Source of the DNA: Rhodovulum sp.
Lineage (GTDB): Bacteria; Pseudomonadota; Alphaproteobacteria; Rhodobacterales; Rhodobacteraceae
Direction of reading: 5' to 3'
Assembly: GCA_020637615.1 (NCBI GenBank)
Contig: JACKKC010000002.1
Span: forward strand, 1 to 64,000
Length of the DNA stretch: 64,000 nucleotides
Made by a program: the position numbers and the translations under genes. Position 1 is the first letter of the stretch, and every line of letters begins with the position of its first letter. Below the pieces are notes generated by a model, which saw nothing but the letters and a program-made list of their open reading frames with translations, was not told the origin of the DNA and did no database searches. This document shows, piece by piece, positions 27,693-38,004 of this stretch.

Positions 27693-28288
27693 CATCCATG
27701 CCCGACCCCCGAAAGCTTCTCGCGCTCGCCGCGCTCCTGGCCTTCCCCGCGAGTGCGGCCCTCGCCCATGAGGGCGCGGTGGCCGGGGGCGGCTTCCTGA
27801 CCGGCTTCCTGCATCCGATCCTCGGCTGGGACCATGTCGCCGCCATGGTCGCCGTGGGGCTCTGGGGTGCCTTCCTCGGGGCGCCGGCGATCTGGCTCCT
27901 GCCGGTCACCTTTCCGCTGGTCATGGCGCTCGGGGGCGCGCTCGGGGTCGCCGGCGTGCCGGTTCCGGGCATCGAGACCGGCATCGCCGCCTCGGCGCTG
28001 ATCATCGGTCTCGCGGTCCTACTGGCCTGGCGGCCGCCGCTCATGGTCGCGGCGGTGATCGTGGGCTTCTTCGCGGTCTTCCACGGGCATGCGCATGGGC
28101 AGGAGATGCCGAAGGCGGCGAGCCCGCTCGCCTATGCGGCAGGCTTCGTGATCGGGACCGGCTTCCTGCATCTCGCCGGCATCTCGCTCGGGCTCTTCAC
28201 CGCCTCGGAGCGCGGCGCGCTCGCGGTGCGCGGCCTCGGCGCCGTGATCGCGGCCGCGGGTTTGGGCTTCCTGACCGGGACGTTGTGA
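27689..28288 (+). CDS. HupE/UreJ-family membrane protein
   Basis: A 199-residue protein with a cleavable signal (ending AALAHEG) and about six transmembrane segments. Metal-binding motifs of HupE/UreJ are visible: HPILGWDHVAAM near residue 46, FHGHAHG near 131 and FLHLAGI near 158. Family members import Ni2+ or Co2+ for hydrogenase or urease, neither of which is in this window. It is translationally coupled to DUF3604, suggesting that it might supply that protein's metal. A second in-frame ATG lies 9 bases downstream. Confidence 0.9.
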   Translation: MTSMPDPRKLLALAALLAFPASAALAHEGAVAGGGFLTGFLHPILGWDHVAAMVAVGLWGAFLGAPAIWLLPVTFPLVMALGGALGVAGVPVPGIETGIAASALIIGLAVLLAWRPPLMVAAVIVGFFAVFHGHAHGQEMPKAASPLAYAAGFVIGTGFLHLAGISLGLFTASERGALAVRGLGAVIAAAGLGFLTGTL

Positions 28289-28319
28289 TCCGCGCTTAGG
28301 TCGGATCGATCGGCCGGGG

Positions 28320-28545
28320 ACATTCCGAACCGGCGATAGCGAGGCACTGCCCCGCGTCGGTTCGTCGGCTGGAGCGCGTGAGCGTGGAGGCCGAGGGGGG
28401 CGGGCTGCACCGGCGGTTGGCAATCCGTGCGCGTCTGCCTGGCGGGCGCGCTTGTCGCGCCTGCCGTCGTGCCGGAGGCACGCCTTCGGCGTGACGGCAG
28501 GCAGGCGCGCGCGGATTTGTCCTTGCCAAAGCCGCGGGGGAAGGC
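28320..28545 (-). repeat. Intergenic repeat C, copy C2
   Basis: Inverted copy of family C between the convergent HupE and permease genes. It shares with C1 the GAACCGG..GCGAGGCACTGC, GAGCGTGGAGGCCGAGGGG and TTGGCAATCCG blocks, the GTGCCGGAGGCACGCC-TTCGGCGTGACGG core and a closing GCGGATTTG. C1 and C2 have inverse orientation and differ at many positions, so they are old copies. Confidence 0.78.
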
Positions 28546-28546
28546 G

Positions 28547-28600
28547 GCTGGGGCCGCGCGGGGCGCGGCCTTTTCCCTGGTCCGACGTTTGGTCCAGTGG
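28547..28600 (+). repeat. Intergenic repeat A, copy A8 (tail only)
   Basis: Only the end of family A is present: GGGCCGCGCGGGGCGCGGCC then TTTTCCCTGGTCCGACG. It abuts repeat C2, giving a hybrid element and suggesting insertion or recombination between repeat families. Confidence 0.65.
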
Positions 28601-28646
28601 CCACAGTGTCGGTTGGGCGCGGCGGCGCCGGGTTCCGTTCGCGGCT

Positions 28647-29891
28647 TCAGCTCCGCAGCGCCGCGGCGGGGGATTGGCGATAGGCGTAGATCGCCGGGAG
28701 CGCGGCGATGGCGGCGGCGACGGCCAGCAGGACGGCGGCGAAGCCGAGATCCGAGGCCTCGAGCGTCACCGGCAGGTGGATGCCGCTCTGCCGGCTCAGC
28801 CCGATCGCGAGAATCTTCGCGCCGGCGTAGCCGAGCAGGACGCCGCAGGCGACGCCGAGCCCGACGACGAGCAGGAGCTCCGCCCAGACGACGCCGAAGA
28901 CCGCGACCCGCGGCGCCCCGAAGGCGCGGAGCGCGCCGATCTGGCGGCGGCGCTGGGCGAGATGCGCCATGGCGACGAGCAGGACCGCCGCCGCCGCCAG
29001 CGCCTGCGTGCCGATGGCGATCGCCGTCAGGATCTGGCGCGCATCGCCGAGCGTGGAATAGAGCCGGGTCAGCACCTCGCCCGGGAAGACGGCCAGGGTC
29101 GTCTCGGTGCGGTATTCGCCGCGGAGCTGGTAGGCATTGGCGATGGTGCGGGGCTTGACGATGATGGCGGGCACGCCGGGCAGATCGTCGGGCCAGGGCG
29201 GGCCGAGTCGCGCGGCCGCCTCCTCCGTCCCGTGGTCCTCGTGGTCGTCGTCGTCGTCGTGCCCGGCCTCGTCGTGGGCCTCATCGCCGTGCTCATGGGC
29301 CTTCCAGACCCCTTCGATCGGCACCAGGATCGCGCGGTCCCAGGGCGTCGACGTCGGGGCGAGGCGGCCGGTGACACGGTAGACGATCTCGTCGTGCTCT
29401 TCGGCCTCCTGCCCGGGGAGGCCGTGCATCGGCCTGATCTCGTAGCCTGGGTCGAGACGCACCCCGGCGCCGACGATGGCCTCGCCGAGGCTCGCGAGGG
29501 GCGGCTCGGCGGCACGCTCCGCTAGACCGAGGCTCTCGACGAATTCCGCGGTCGTCCCGACGATGGGATAGCCGAGGAAGGAATCGCCGAAGCCGACGGG
29601 CGCGGCGAATTCCACCCGCGGATCCTCGGAGAGCCGCCGCAGGACGTCGCCATTGAGCAGCGTCAGCGGCGCGGGCTGCAGGAACACCGAGGACAGCACG
29701 AGCTGGGTCTCGCTGCCCGCCGCGCCGACGACGAGATCGAAGCGGTCGGCGGCGCGGGCGCTGCCGAGGCGCAGCGCGCGCTCCTCGATGCGGACCGCCA
29801 TGCCGAGCGCGGTCGCGCTCGCGATGAGCAGGACGATCACCACGGCCCCGAGGGCGTGCAGGCGGAGATCGGCGAGCACGAAGCGGATCAT
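28647..29891 (-). CDS. FtsX-like ABC transporter permease with His/Asp-rich loop
   Basis: A 414-residue MacB/LolC-type permease. One N-terminal helix (about 9-31) is followed by a large periplasmic domain and three C-terminal helices containing the FtsX signature RRRQIGALRAFGAPR. Residues about 195-222 of the periplasmic domain form a His/Asp/Glu cluster (HEHGDEAHDEAGHDDDDD, then HEDHG), a likely divalent-metal binding loop. The order DUF3299-ATPase-permease resembles the Zur-linked PA4063-PA4066 and zrg zinc loci of Pseudomonas and Vibrio, but the separate DUF2796 metal-binding protein of those loci is absent. The start overlaps the ATPase stop (ATGA). Confidence 0.88.
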   Translation of the reverse strand: MIRFVLADLRLHALGAVVIVLLIASATALGMAVRIEERALRLGSARAADRFDLVVGAAGSETQLVLSSVFLQPAPLTLLNGDVLRRLSEDPRVEFAAPVGFGDSFLGYPIVGTTAEFVESLGLAERAAEPPLASLGEAIVGAGVRLDPGYEIRPMHGLPGQEAEEHDEIVYRVTGRLAPTSTPWDRAILVPIEGVWKAHEHGDEAHDEAGHDDDDDHEDHGTEEAAARLGPPWPDDLPGVPAIIVKPRTIANAYQLRGEYRTETTLAVFPGEVLTRLYSTLGDARQILTAIAIGTQALAAAAVLLVAMAHLAQRRRQIGALRAFGAPRVAVFGVVWAELLLVVGLGVACGVLLGYAGAKILAIGLSRQSGIHLPVTLEASDLGFAAVLLAVAAAIAALPAIYAYRQSPAAALRS

Positions 29892-30574
29892 GAGGCCTCG
29901 GCGTGAAGCGCGTCGGCGCGGCGGCCGCCGGCGAGCGCGATGCGGCGGTCGAGGCGGCCGTAGAGCGCCGGGTCATGGGTGACGACGATGAGCGTCGCGC
30001 CGGCCGCCCTGGCGAGCCGGGTCAGCAGCGCGCAGACCGCCGCGCCGCTCTGGCCGTCGAGGCTCGCGGTCGGCTCGTCGGCGACGATCACGCCCGGCTG
30101 CAGCAGGAGCGCGCGCGCGATCGCGACGCGCTGCATCTCGCCGCGGGAGAAGGTCTCGATCCCGCGGGCGCCTGCGTCGATCCCGACCTCGACGAGCAGC
30201 GCGGCGGCGCGGTCGCGCAGGCCCGCCGGCAGGCGGATGTGGCGGAAGCGCGCCGGCAGCAGCACGTTCTCGATCGCGCTCAGCCCGGGGAAGAGGTGGA
30301 AGTCCTGCATGACGAGGCCGACGTTGCGCGCGCGCCAGCGGTCGCGGGCGGCCTCGGAGAGCCTTGCGATGTCCTCGCCGCTCCAGAGCACGCGGCCCGC
30401 GCTCGGGCGTTCGAGCCCGGTGACGACGTTGATGAAGGTGCTCTTGCCGGCGCCGGAGGGGCCGGTCACCGCGACGCTCGAGCCGGCCGCCACCTCGAGG
30501 CCGGGCAGGTCGAGCGCCGGCTCGGCCAGGTCGGGGAAGCGCACGACGACGCCCTCGAGGGAGAGGCTCAGCAT
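29888..30574 (-). CDS. ABC transporter ATP-binding protein, MacB/LolD type
   Basis: A 228-residue ATPase partner of the FtsX-like permease. Walker A is GPSGAGKS near residues 39-46, the Q-loop QDFHLF, Walker B VIVADEPTASLD and the switch His in VVTHD. The ABC signature reads FSRGEMQRVAIARAL; its first five residues depart from the usual LSGGQ (Leu-Ser-Gly-Gly-Gln) but keep the QR-AIARAL context. It begins 2 bases after the DUF3299 stop and overlaps the permease start, so all are one operon. Confidence 0.93.
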   Translation of the reverse strand: MLSLSLEGVVVRFPDLAEPALDLPGLEVAAGSSVAVTGPSGAGKSTFINVVTGLERPSAGRVLWSGEDIARLSEAARDRWRARNVGLVMQDFHLFPGLSAIENVLLPARFRHIRLPAGLRDRAAALLVEVGIDAGARGIETFSRGEMQRVAIARALLLQPGVIVADEPTASLDGQSGAAVCALLTRLARAAGATLIVVTHDPALYGRLDRRIALAGGRRADALHAEAS

Positions 30575-30576
30575 GC

Positions 30577-31038
30577 TCAGGCTGTCTCGAACTCGGCGTC
30601 CCGCACTCGCAGAAGGCTCACGAAGCCGGTCTCCGGATCGGTCCAGGAGCCGTGCTCGAGCACGCCCTCGACGGCGATCATGCCGGTCGTCCGTTCGAAG
30701 GTCTGCTTGCTCTTGAGGTAGATCACCACGATGTCGTCCGGCCAGTCGGCGTCGGAGGAGCAGAAGGGGCAGATCGCCATCGGCGCCTTGCCGAGCACGA
30801 AGAAGCTCGCCTCGGCCTTGAGCGGCGGGGCCATGAAGCCGACGATCCGGACGCGCTGGCCGTCGAGCTCCAGCACCTTTTGCGAGAATTCGAGGCCGAG
30901 CACGCCGACCTTGCCGTAGAGCTCGTTGAAACCGATCTCGGCCGCGGCGGCGCGGGCGAGCCCCGGCGCGAGCAGCGCGAGCAGGCTCAGGAGGAACGGG
31001 CGGCGGGCGAGGCGGGGACAGGCGGGCGGCGGTCGCAT
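30577..31038 (-). CDS. DUF3299 exported protein (first of two)
   Basis: A 153-residue protein with a twin-arginine-like leader (ARRPFLLSLLALLAPGLARA). The mature domain is DUF3299: FNELYGKVGVLGLEFSQKVLELDGQRVRIVGFMAPP, then AICPFCSSDADWPDDI with a CPFC pair that could bind a metal or form a disulfide, and a VEGVLEHG tail. A DUF3299 protein accompanies the zinc-regulated ABC loci of gammaproteobacteria. The ATG (MRPPPACP) is chosen over an upstream frame lacking a leader. The function is unknown. Confidence 0.82.
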   Translation of the reverse strand: MRPPPACPRLARRPFLLSLLALLAPGLARAAAAEIGFNELYGKVGVLGLEFSQKVLELDGQRVRIVGFMAPPLKAEASFFVLGKAPMAICPFCSSDADWPDDIVVIYLKSKQTFERTTGMIAVEGVLEHGSWTDPETGFVSLLRVRDAEFETA

Positions 31039-31051
31039 GGGCAGGCCCCCG

Positions 31052-31432
31052 TCACGAGGGCGCCCAGCGCGCGCCGCGCAGGCGCACGAGGCTGGAGGCG
31101 CCTGCCGCATCGAGCCGGAGCGGCCCGTGCTCCAGCACGCCCTCGACCTCGGTCAGCCGGCCGGGGGCGAAATCGCCGGCTTCTTCGGCGGCCGGCAGTA
31201 CGAAGACGGCGTCCTCGGGCCATCCCTGATCGGTGCCGCCCTCCCTTCCGGTCGCGGCCGGCGCGCGGGTGAGCACGAGCACCTCCCGGCTTCCGGGGGC
31301 GGCGGGCGCGAGATAGCCGCGCATGGTCACCGTCGTGCCGTCGAGGGCCTTGAGCCGCTCGTGGAATTCATGGCCGAGGACGCCGATTCGCGCGTAGAGC
31401 TCGTCGAAGTCGAGGAAGGGGGATTGCGGCAT
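31052..31432 (-). CDS. DUF3299-like protein (second copy, no leader, no cysteines)
   Basis: A 126-residue paralogue of the next gene downstream: FDELYARIGVLGHEFHERLKALDGTTVTMRGYLAP aligns with its neighbour's domain, and VEGVLEHGPLRL near the end matches too. It lacks a signal peptide and the CPFC motif, so it may be cytosolic or exported by other means. It is the first gene of the DUF3299-DUF3299-ATPase-permease operon. A tandem copy that lost its cysteines suggests split roles. Confidence 0.75.
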   Translation of the reverse strand: MPQSPFLDFDELYARIGVLGHEFHERLKALDGTTVTMRGYLAPAAPGSREVLVLTRAPAATGREGGTDQGWPEDAVFVLPAAEEAGDFAPGRLTEVEGVLEHGPLRLDAAGASSLVRLRGARWAPS

Positions 31433-31504
31433 CGCCTTGGCCTCCGGTTCGTCTGGTGGCCGGCCCCGCCATGGCGGGACCGGTGGTTGTCCGGCGTCTT
31501 CCGG

Positions 31505-33250
31505 TCAGTTCGTGGCCGGCGCCAGCGCGAGCGCCTCGGCGATCACCCGGTAGACGTCCGAGTTCTCCATGTAGCCGTGGAAGTTCTCCGCGCCAGGGCC
31601 GCTCGCCTGCAGCACCTCGTCATCGACCGAATGGGTGCCGGCGTTCATGGAGACCGGGATGTTGCCGGTGCGCAGGACCGCGCCGGGCACGTCCTTGTAG
31701 GCCTCGTTGGCGACGTAGTTCCCGTCGGCATCCGCGACGGCGGGCACGAACTGGCCGTCGAGCTTCGGGCGGAAGGTCTCGTAGTGGTCGGGGAAGTTGC
31801 CGAGGTACATCATCAGCCGCTTGGAGACGTCCATCCGGTCGGGATAGCCGTCGCCGTCCTCGTCGGTGTAATTGGTGAAGCCGGCATCGCCGTAGGTGCC
31901 GACCTTCTCGCGCATCTCGTCGCCCGGCTTGTCGTCGTCGACGGTGCCGGTGATCGAGAGCCCGTGGGTGTGGTCGCCGACGAAGATGATCAGCGTGTCG
32001 GGATTGGCCTCCTGGAACTCGCGCGCCACGGCGATCGCCTGGTCGAGCGCGATCATGTCGTAGACCGCCCGCTCCCAGTCGAGGGCATGGGTCGCCTTGT
32101 CGGTATGGCCGTCCTCGACCATCAGGAAGAAGCCGTCCGGATCCTTCGAGAGCACGTCGAGCGCCGCGCGGGTCATGTCGGCGACGAGGGGCTGGTCGGG
32201 GAATTGCTCGACCGTGCCCTTCTTGAGCTGCCGGATGTCCAGGGTGGTGTCGAGGTTGCCGGTGTTGAAGAGGCCGAGGATCTTGCCGTCCGTGTGGTCG
32301 GCCACCGCCTGCTGCAGTTCCGTGGCGGAGGTCGCGAGCGTGTAGCCGGCGCCCTGGAACTCGGCGATCATGTCCTTGTCGTCGACGCGCTTCGATCCCG
32401 GCGTCGACTGCGGCAGGAAATAGGCCGAGCCGCCGCCCATGAGCACGTCCGGCGCCACGGCGAAATGCATCTCCGTGATCTCGGGCTTGTCGTTGCGCGA
32501 ACGGGTGTGGGAGACGACCGCCGCCGGGGTCGCGTCCTGGACCTCGGTATTGGTGACGATGCCGATGGACTTGCCCGTGGCGCGGCGGATCGCCTCGCCG
32601 AGCGTCTCGACCTTGGGATGGTCGAAGTTGCTCGCCGCGCGGCTGCCGTAGACCCCGAGCGCGTTCACCACCGACTTGTGGCCGGTCATGTAGGCGGCCA
32701 TGGTATTGGCGGAATCGTTGTGGATCGAATCCTGGCTCGATGTGCCGATGAAGGCCATGTACTGCAGGTCGTCGATCGCGAGGCGGCCGTCCGCCTTGCC
32801 TTCCGTGTTCCCCTTGGAGAGGATCCGCGCGGCGGTGCGATGCGCCACGGTCATGCCGTCGCCGAGGAAGAAGATGACGTTCTTCGCCTTGGGCTCGGCG
32901 GAGGTCCCGAACACCTCCCAGCCGACGCTCCGGCTGGTGTCGCCGGCCTTCGCCTCGACGGTGTAGCTGCCGGGCTCGGTGATGGTGACGTCACGCAGCA
33001 CCAGCGAGGAGCCGCCGCTCTCGTCCTCGTTCTCGATGAACTCGGCTTTGGCGCCGAGGAGCGTGTCGTAGCTCTCGCCGTTGATGAGAACCTCGACCTG
33101 GTCGGGCTGCACCACGGTCGGGAACTCGACCTTGAAGTCGAATTTCGAGCCCGAGAGGATCGTGGCGCGATCCAGTGGATAGATCGCCTGACCCAGCGCG
33201 AGGCCGGGTATCAAGGCCATCGCCGCCGTCGATAGTATCAGTCGCTTCAT
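31505..33250 (-). CDS. Alkaline phosphatase (PhoA/PhoV family)
   Basis: A 581-residue secreted alkaline phosphatase. The signal peptide (about 1-20, ending LALGQ) is followed by an about 100-residue beta-rich extra domain (RATILSGSKFDFKVEFP..) before the catalytic domain. The catalytic domain has FFLGDGMT, the nucleophile in IHNDSANTMAAYMTGHKS, FFLMVEDGHTDKATHA and FVGDHTHGLS for zinc and magnesium. Near the C-terminus, TDEDGDGYPDRMD looks like a calcium-binding Asp loop. It releases phosphate from monoesters in the periplasm. The promoter region is the 521-bp gap upstream; I found no convincing Pho box in the right orientation. Confidence 0.92.
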   Translation of the reverse strand: MKRLILSTAAMALIPGLALGQAIYPLDRATILSGSKFDFKVEFPTVVQPDQVEVLINGESYDTLLGAKAEFIENEDESGGSSLVLRDVTITEPGSYTVEAKAGDTSRSVGWEVFGTSAEPKAKNVIFFLGDGMTVAHRTAARILSKGNTEGKADGRLAIDDLQYMAFIGTSSQDSIHNDSANTMAAYMTGHKSVVNALGVYGSRAASNFDHPKVETLGEAIRRATGKSIGIVTNTEVQDATPAAVVSHTRSRNDKPEITEMHFAVAPDVLMGGGSAYFLPQSTPGSKRVDDKDMIAEFQGAGYTLATSATELQQAVADHTDGKILGLFNTGNLDTTLDIRQLKKGTVEQFPDQPLVADMTRAALDVLSKDPDGFFLMVEDGHTDKATHALDWERAVYDMIALDQAIAVAREFQEANPDTLIIFVGDHTHGLSITGTVDDDKPGDEMREKVGTYGDAGFTNYTDEDGDGYPDRMDVSKRLMMYLGNFPDHYETFRPKLDGQFVPAVADADGNYVANEAYKDVPGAVLRTGNIPVSMNAGTHSVDDEVLQASGPGAENFHGYMENSDVYRVIAEALALAPATN

Positions 33251-33539
33251 GCGTCGTCCCCCGTTTCTTCGGTCGTCGTTCGTCCGAAGCATGGGGGCGC
33301 GCCCGCGCCCTGCGGATCGCCGGCTCCCCCCAGCCGAAGAAGGTCGTTGCCTCCCGGAAGTCCTTCGGACTCTCGATCTCGCTACATTGGCACCCCACTC
33401 GGGATGGTTGCATCCTTGGGCGTGGCGGCATCGGCTGTCAACTCGGGTTGTCCCGGCTGCCTGAGGCGATTCCATCAGGAATTGCCTTGTCGCGGCAGGA
33501 TGGTCCGGCGGAGGGCGGTGGCGGCCCGGGCGACCGCTT

Positions 33540-33735
33540 TGGAGTTCATCCTTTCTTCTTCGACCGACCCGCGACAAGACGAGGGCAGCGCCCGGCCCGG
33601 CGGGTGCGGAGCGCCCGCGTCGTGCCGGAGGCACGCCTTCGGCGTGACGGGGCGGGGCGGGCGCTGCCCGGCGGTGGCCGCCGGGCGAGGTGGTTGTGCC
33701 AGGCACGCCCGGAACTCGGGCGGATGGGCGGTGCG
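33540..33735 (-). repeat. Intergenic repeat B, copy B6
   Basis: Complete inverted copy in the 521-bp gap between uvrB and the alkaline phosphatase. It runs from CATCCTTTCTTCTTCG, through CCGGAGGCACGCCTTCGGCGTG (33631-33652, identical to the B3 core in reverse) and GCGCTGCCCGGCGG, to CCCGGAACTCGGGCGG. Bases 33251-33539 hold no gene that I can support and presumably contain the phosphatase promoter. Confidence 0.82.
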
Positions 33736-33771
33736 GTGCTCTCGGGGCGATCCATGCTCGCCCGAGCGGCG

Positions 33772-35949
<2,178 letters not shown>

Positions 35950-36073
35950 GACGATCCTCGCATGCGGATCCGTCTCACTTGGGCCGACGGGTGGCGAAAG
36001 GCAAGGTTAACCGCTTCAGAACGCCGGGAAAATGCTCGGCTCATGGTGTAGGGCATTTTAGGTAACTAAACCC

Positions 36074-36103
36074 TTGCGTGTGCCTCCCGACTCGCGCTAT
36101 ACG
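36074..36103 (+). promoter_or_regulatory. Putative promoter upstream of the complex I subunit gene
   Basis: A -35-like TTGCGT (36074-36079) and a -10-like CTATAC (36097-36102) are separated by 17 bases in the 324-bp gap between uvrB and the NDUFS4-like gene. About 165 bases of leader would follow. The match is moderate. Confidence 0.4.
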
Positions 36104-36273
36104 GGTGTTGCAAGCAGCACAGTGGTCGTCGGCCGGGTGTGTACACCCACCCCACCCCTCGCTCCCTCACACTCGGACGACGACCCGCTGCTCGCGCAAA
36201 TCCCCCGCACCGCGACCCTTGATCCCATCCGCCCGAGCGGCGATAACCGTGATGTCTTCAGGGGAGCCGGATC

Positions 36274-36585
36274 ATGCTCGCGCGAATCTACCAGCCCGCC
36301 CGCAACGCCATGCAATCGGGGCAGGCGAGGGCCCGCGACTGGGTGCTGGACTACGCGCCCGAGGATGCCAAGGCCATCGATCCGCTGATGGGCTGGACCG
36401 GCTCGGGCGACATGAAGGGCCAGTTGCGGCTCAGCTTCCCCGACCGCGAGGCGGCGGTGGCCTATGCCCGCAAGCACGGCATCCCCTTCCAGGTCTTCGA
36501 CCCGAAGCGGCGCGCCTTCGTGCTGCGCCAGAACGGCTACGGGGACAATTTCGCCTCCCAGCGCCGCGTCCCCTGGTCGCATTGA
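36274..36585 (+). CDS. ETC complex I subunit, NDUFS4-like
   Basis: A 103-residue member of the ETC_C1_NDUFS4 family: ARIYQPARNAMQSGQARARDWVLDY at the N-terminus, GWTGSGDMKGQLRLSFPDREAAVAYARKHG in the middle and NFASQRRVPWSH at the end. It is the alphaproteobacterial homologue of the 18-kDa accessory subunit of mitochondrial complex I, acting on the NADH dehydrogenase at the inner membrane. It is encoded away from the nuo operon, next to tRNA-Arg. The length is normal for bacterial members. Confidence 0.92.
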   Translation: MLARIYQPARNAMQSGQARARDWVLDYAPEDAKAIDPLMGWTGSGDMKGQLRLSFPDREAAVAYARKHGIPFQVFDPKRRAFVLRQNGYGDNFASQRRVPWSH

Positions 36586-36613
36586 GCGCGAGGATGCGCC
36601 GTCGCGGCGGAGC

Positions 36614-36690
36614 GGCCCCGTAGCTCAACCGGATAGAGCACCTGACTTCTAATCAGGATGTTGCAGGTTCGAGTCCTGCCGGGGTCGCCA
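36614..36690 (+). tRNA. tRNA-Arg (anticodon TCT)
   Basis: A 77-base cloverleaf: acceptor GGCCCCG pairs with CGGGGTC (one G-T), anticodon stem CCTGA/TCAGG around the loop CTTCTAA, giving anticodon TCT; the T-arm is GCAGG-TTCGAGT-CCTGC, and CCA is encoded (36688-36690). It reads AGA codons. Its 3' end faces a tyrosine integrase 82 bases away, the classic arrangement of a tRNA attachment site. Confidence 0.95.
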
Positions 36691-36772
36691 GTTTCTCGAT
36701 TTTCGGTATTTTCCCGTTCCATTCCAACCACTTCGCCAAGCGTGTCCCGCTCGCGGGCTTGCGTGTCCCAAA

Positions 36773-37789
36773 TCATGTCTGATCCACAAGAAGCTTAACC
36801 ATCCGTCTGCGGTCGGCCGCGCGGGTGTAGCGCTCGACTTCAGACAGGGTCATATGCCCCGCCATGGCGGCGGTCAGCGACGTGCTGACGCCTTGTTCGG
36901 CCCAGTAGACGCAGAAGGCCTTTCGGAGACCGTGAAGGCGCGCTGCGATGCCCGCAGCGATCGCAGCCTCCGCGAAGAAGTTGCCAAGGCCGGCAGCAGT
37001 GAAAGGCCGGCCGAGCGAAGTCAGGAGGAACGCGGGAGCGATGTCGGCCGTTCCCGCGATGACGGCGCGCAGCTCGGCCTTTATAGGCACCTCGGCGACG
37101 GTTCCGGTCTTCTTTCGGGCATACGTCAAGATCCCGTCGCGCACGTTGCGCCTGGAGAGGCGGGGGAGATCGGCGCGCGCCGCGCCCGTGTAGAGGGCCA
37201 AATCGAACACAAGCCGTTCGGTCGTCCCGACCGGCCAGCGCTTCTGGAAGGCCGCGATCTCGTCGGCGCCCGCGGTCGGGAAGCCCTTGCTTTCGGGCCG
37301 GCGCATCTTCAGGCCAAAGGTCGGGTCCACCGGAATGAGCTTGAGGCGGTGCGCATAGGCAAAGACCGGCCGCAAAGCCTTCAGCTCGTTCACAGCGGCG
37401 TGGCCTCCCTTGGCGATGAGCGCCGCCTCGAGGTCGTCGCGACAGATGCTCGCGAGCGGACGCTTGCCCTGGGCCTTGATGTAGCGGCGATAGATTGCCT
37501 CGCGGTTCTGCCGCGTCTGCGGCTTCAGCTCGGCCTTCCATTCCGGCGTCGCCTGGTAGAGCTCGACCGCCCAGGCGAACGTGCCGCCCTGCGGAACCTG
37601 AGCCGAAGGCGGCTTTTCTTCCCACCGAGCATGCGCTGCGCAGTATGCCGCGAAGACGCGCGGGTCGGTCGGTTGGAGGCCATGAACGCCGAGCGAAATC
37701 TCCTGGCCGTTACGGCGATAATAATGAGCCCAGCGCCCCTTGCCCCGGCGCTGGCGAGAACGGAGATAGGCGAGATCGCCGGTCTTCAT
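36773..37789 (-). CDS. Tyrosine-type site-specific recombinase (integrase)
   Basis: A 338-residue phage/island integrase. The N-terminal arm and SAM-like core-binding domain (about 70-165) precede a catalytic domain with Arg in LYTGAARADL near residue 211, HGLRK (about 285), AGHMT (about 309) and the nucleophile Tyr in VERYTRAA near 320. It is oriented toward the tRNA-Arg 3' end, which it probably uses as attB. Base composition is less GC-extreme than that of the flanking genes. Its start overlaps the stop of a 66-residue upstream gene (ATGA). Confidence 0.93.
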   Translation of the reverse strand: MKTGDLAYLRSRQRRGKGRWAHYYRRNGQEISLGVHGLQPTDPRVFAAYCAAHARWEEKPPSAQVPQGGTFAWAVELYQATPEWKAELKPQTRQNREAIYRRYIKAQGKRPLASICRDDLEAALIAKGGHAAVNELKALRPVFAYAHRLKLIPVDPTFGLKMRRPESKGFPTAGADEIAAFQKRWPVGTTERLVFDLALYTGAARADLPRLSRRNVRDGILTYARKKTGTVAEVPIKAELRAVIAGTADIAPAFLLTSLGRPFTAAGLGNFFAEAAIAAGIAARLHGLRKAFCVYWAEQGVSTSLTAAMAGHMTLSEVERYTRAADRRRMVKLLVDQT

Positions 37790-37986
37790 GGGGCTTGATC
37801 CGAGAACGGGCTGCCGGTCCAGCCATCCGCGGGCGCGGCGGGAGCCTTGGTGTCAGGGTAGTCGAAGGAAACGCCTTCCGGCCCTACACGCACAATCCGG
37901 GCGCCAGGATACAGCTCGGCCACGATCTTGTGGACGTCCTGGATCTGGCTCTCGGTGGGCATGGAGGGGGCGGAAGGTCGGGACAT
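37786..37986 (-). CDS. Small integrase-coupled protein of unknown function
   Basis: A 66-residue acidic protein, MSRPSAPSMPTESQIQDVHK followed by a compact beta-rich segment ARIVRVGPEGVSFDYPD and a Pro/Ala-rich tail. Its stop overlaps the integrase start, so the pair is translated together. It could be a recombination directionality factor by position, but I see no helix-turn-helix. The function is unknown. Confidence 0.5.
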   Translation of the reverse strand: MSRPSAPSMPTESQIQDVHKIVAELYPGARIVRVGPEGVSFDYPDTKAPAAPADGWTGSPFSDQAP

Positions 37987-38004
37987 CAGTCCTGCTCCGC
38001 CTCA

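Noticed and set aside
33251..33540. Pho box upstream of the alkaline phosphatase
   Set aside because: A GGCTGTCAACTCGGGTTGTC segment near 33435 looks partly similar, but it is on the strand opposite to the gene and lacks the second repeat spacing.
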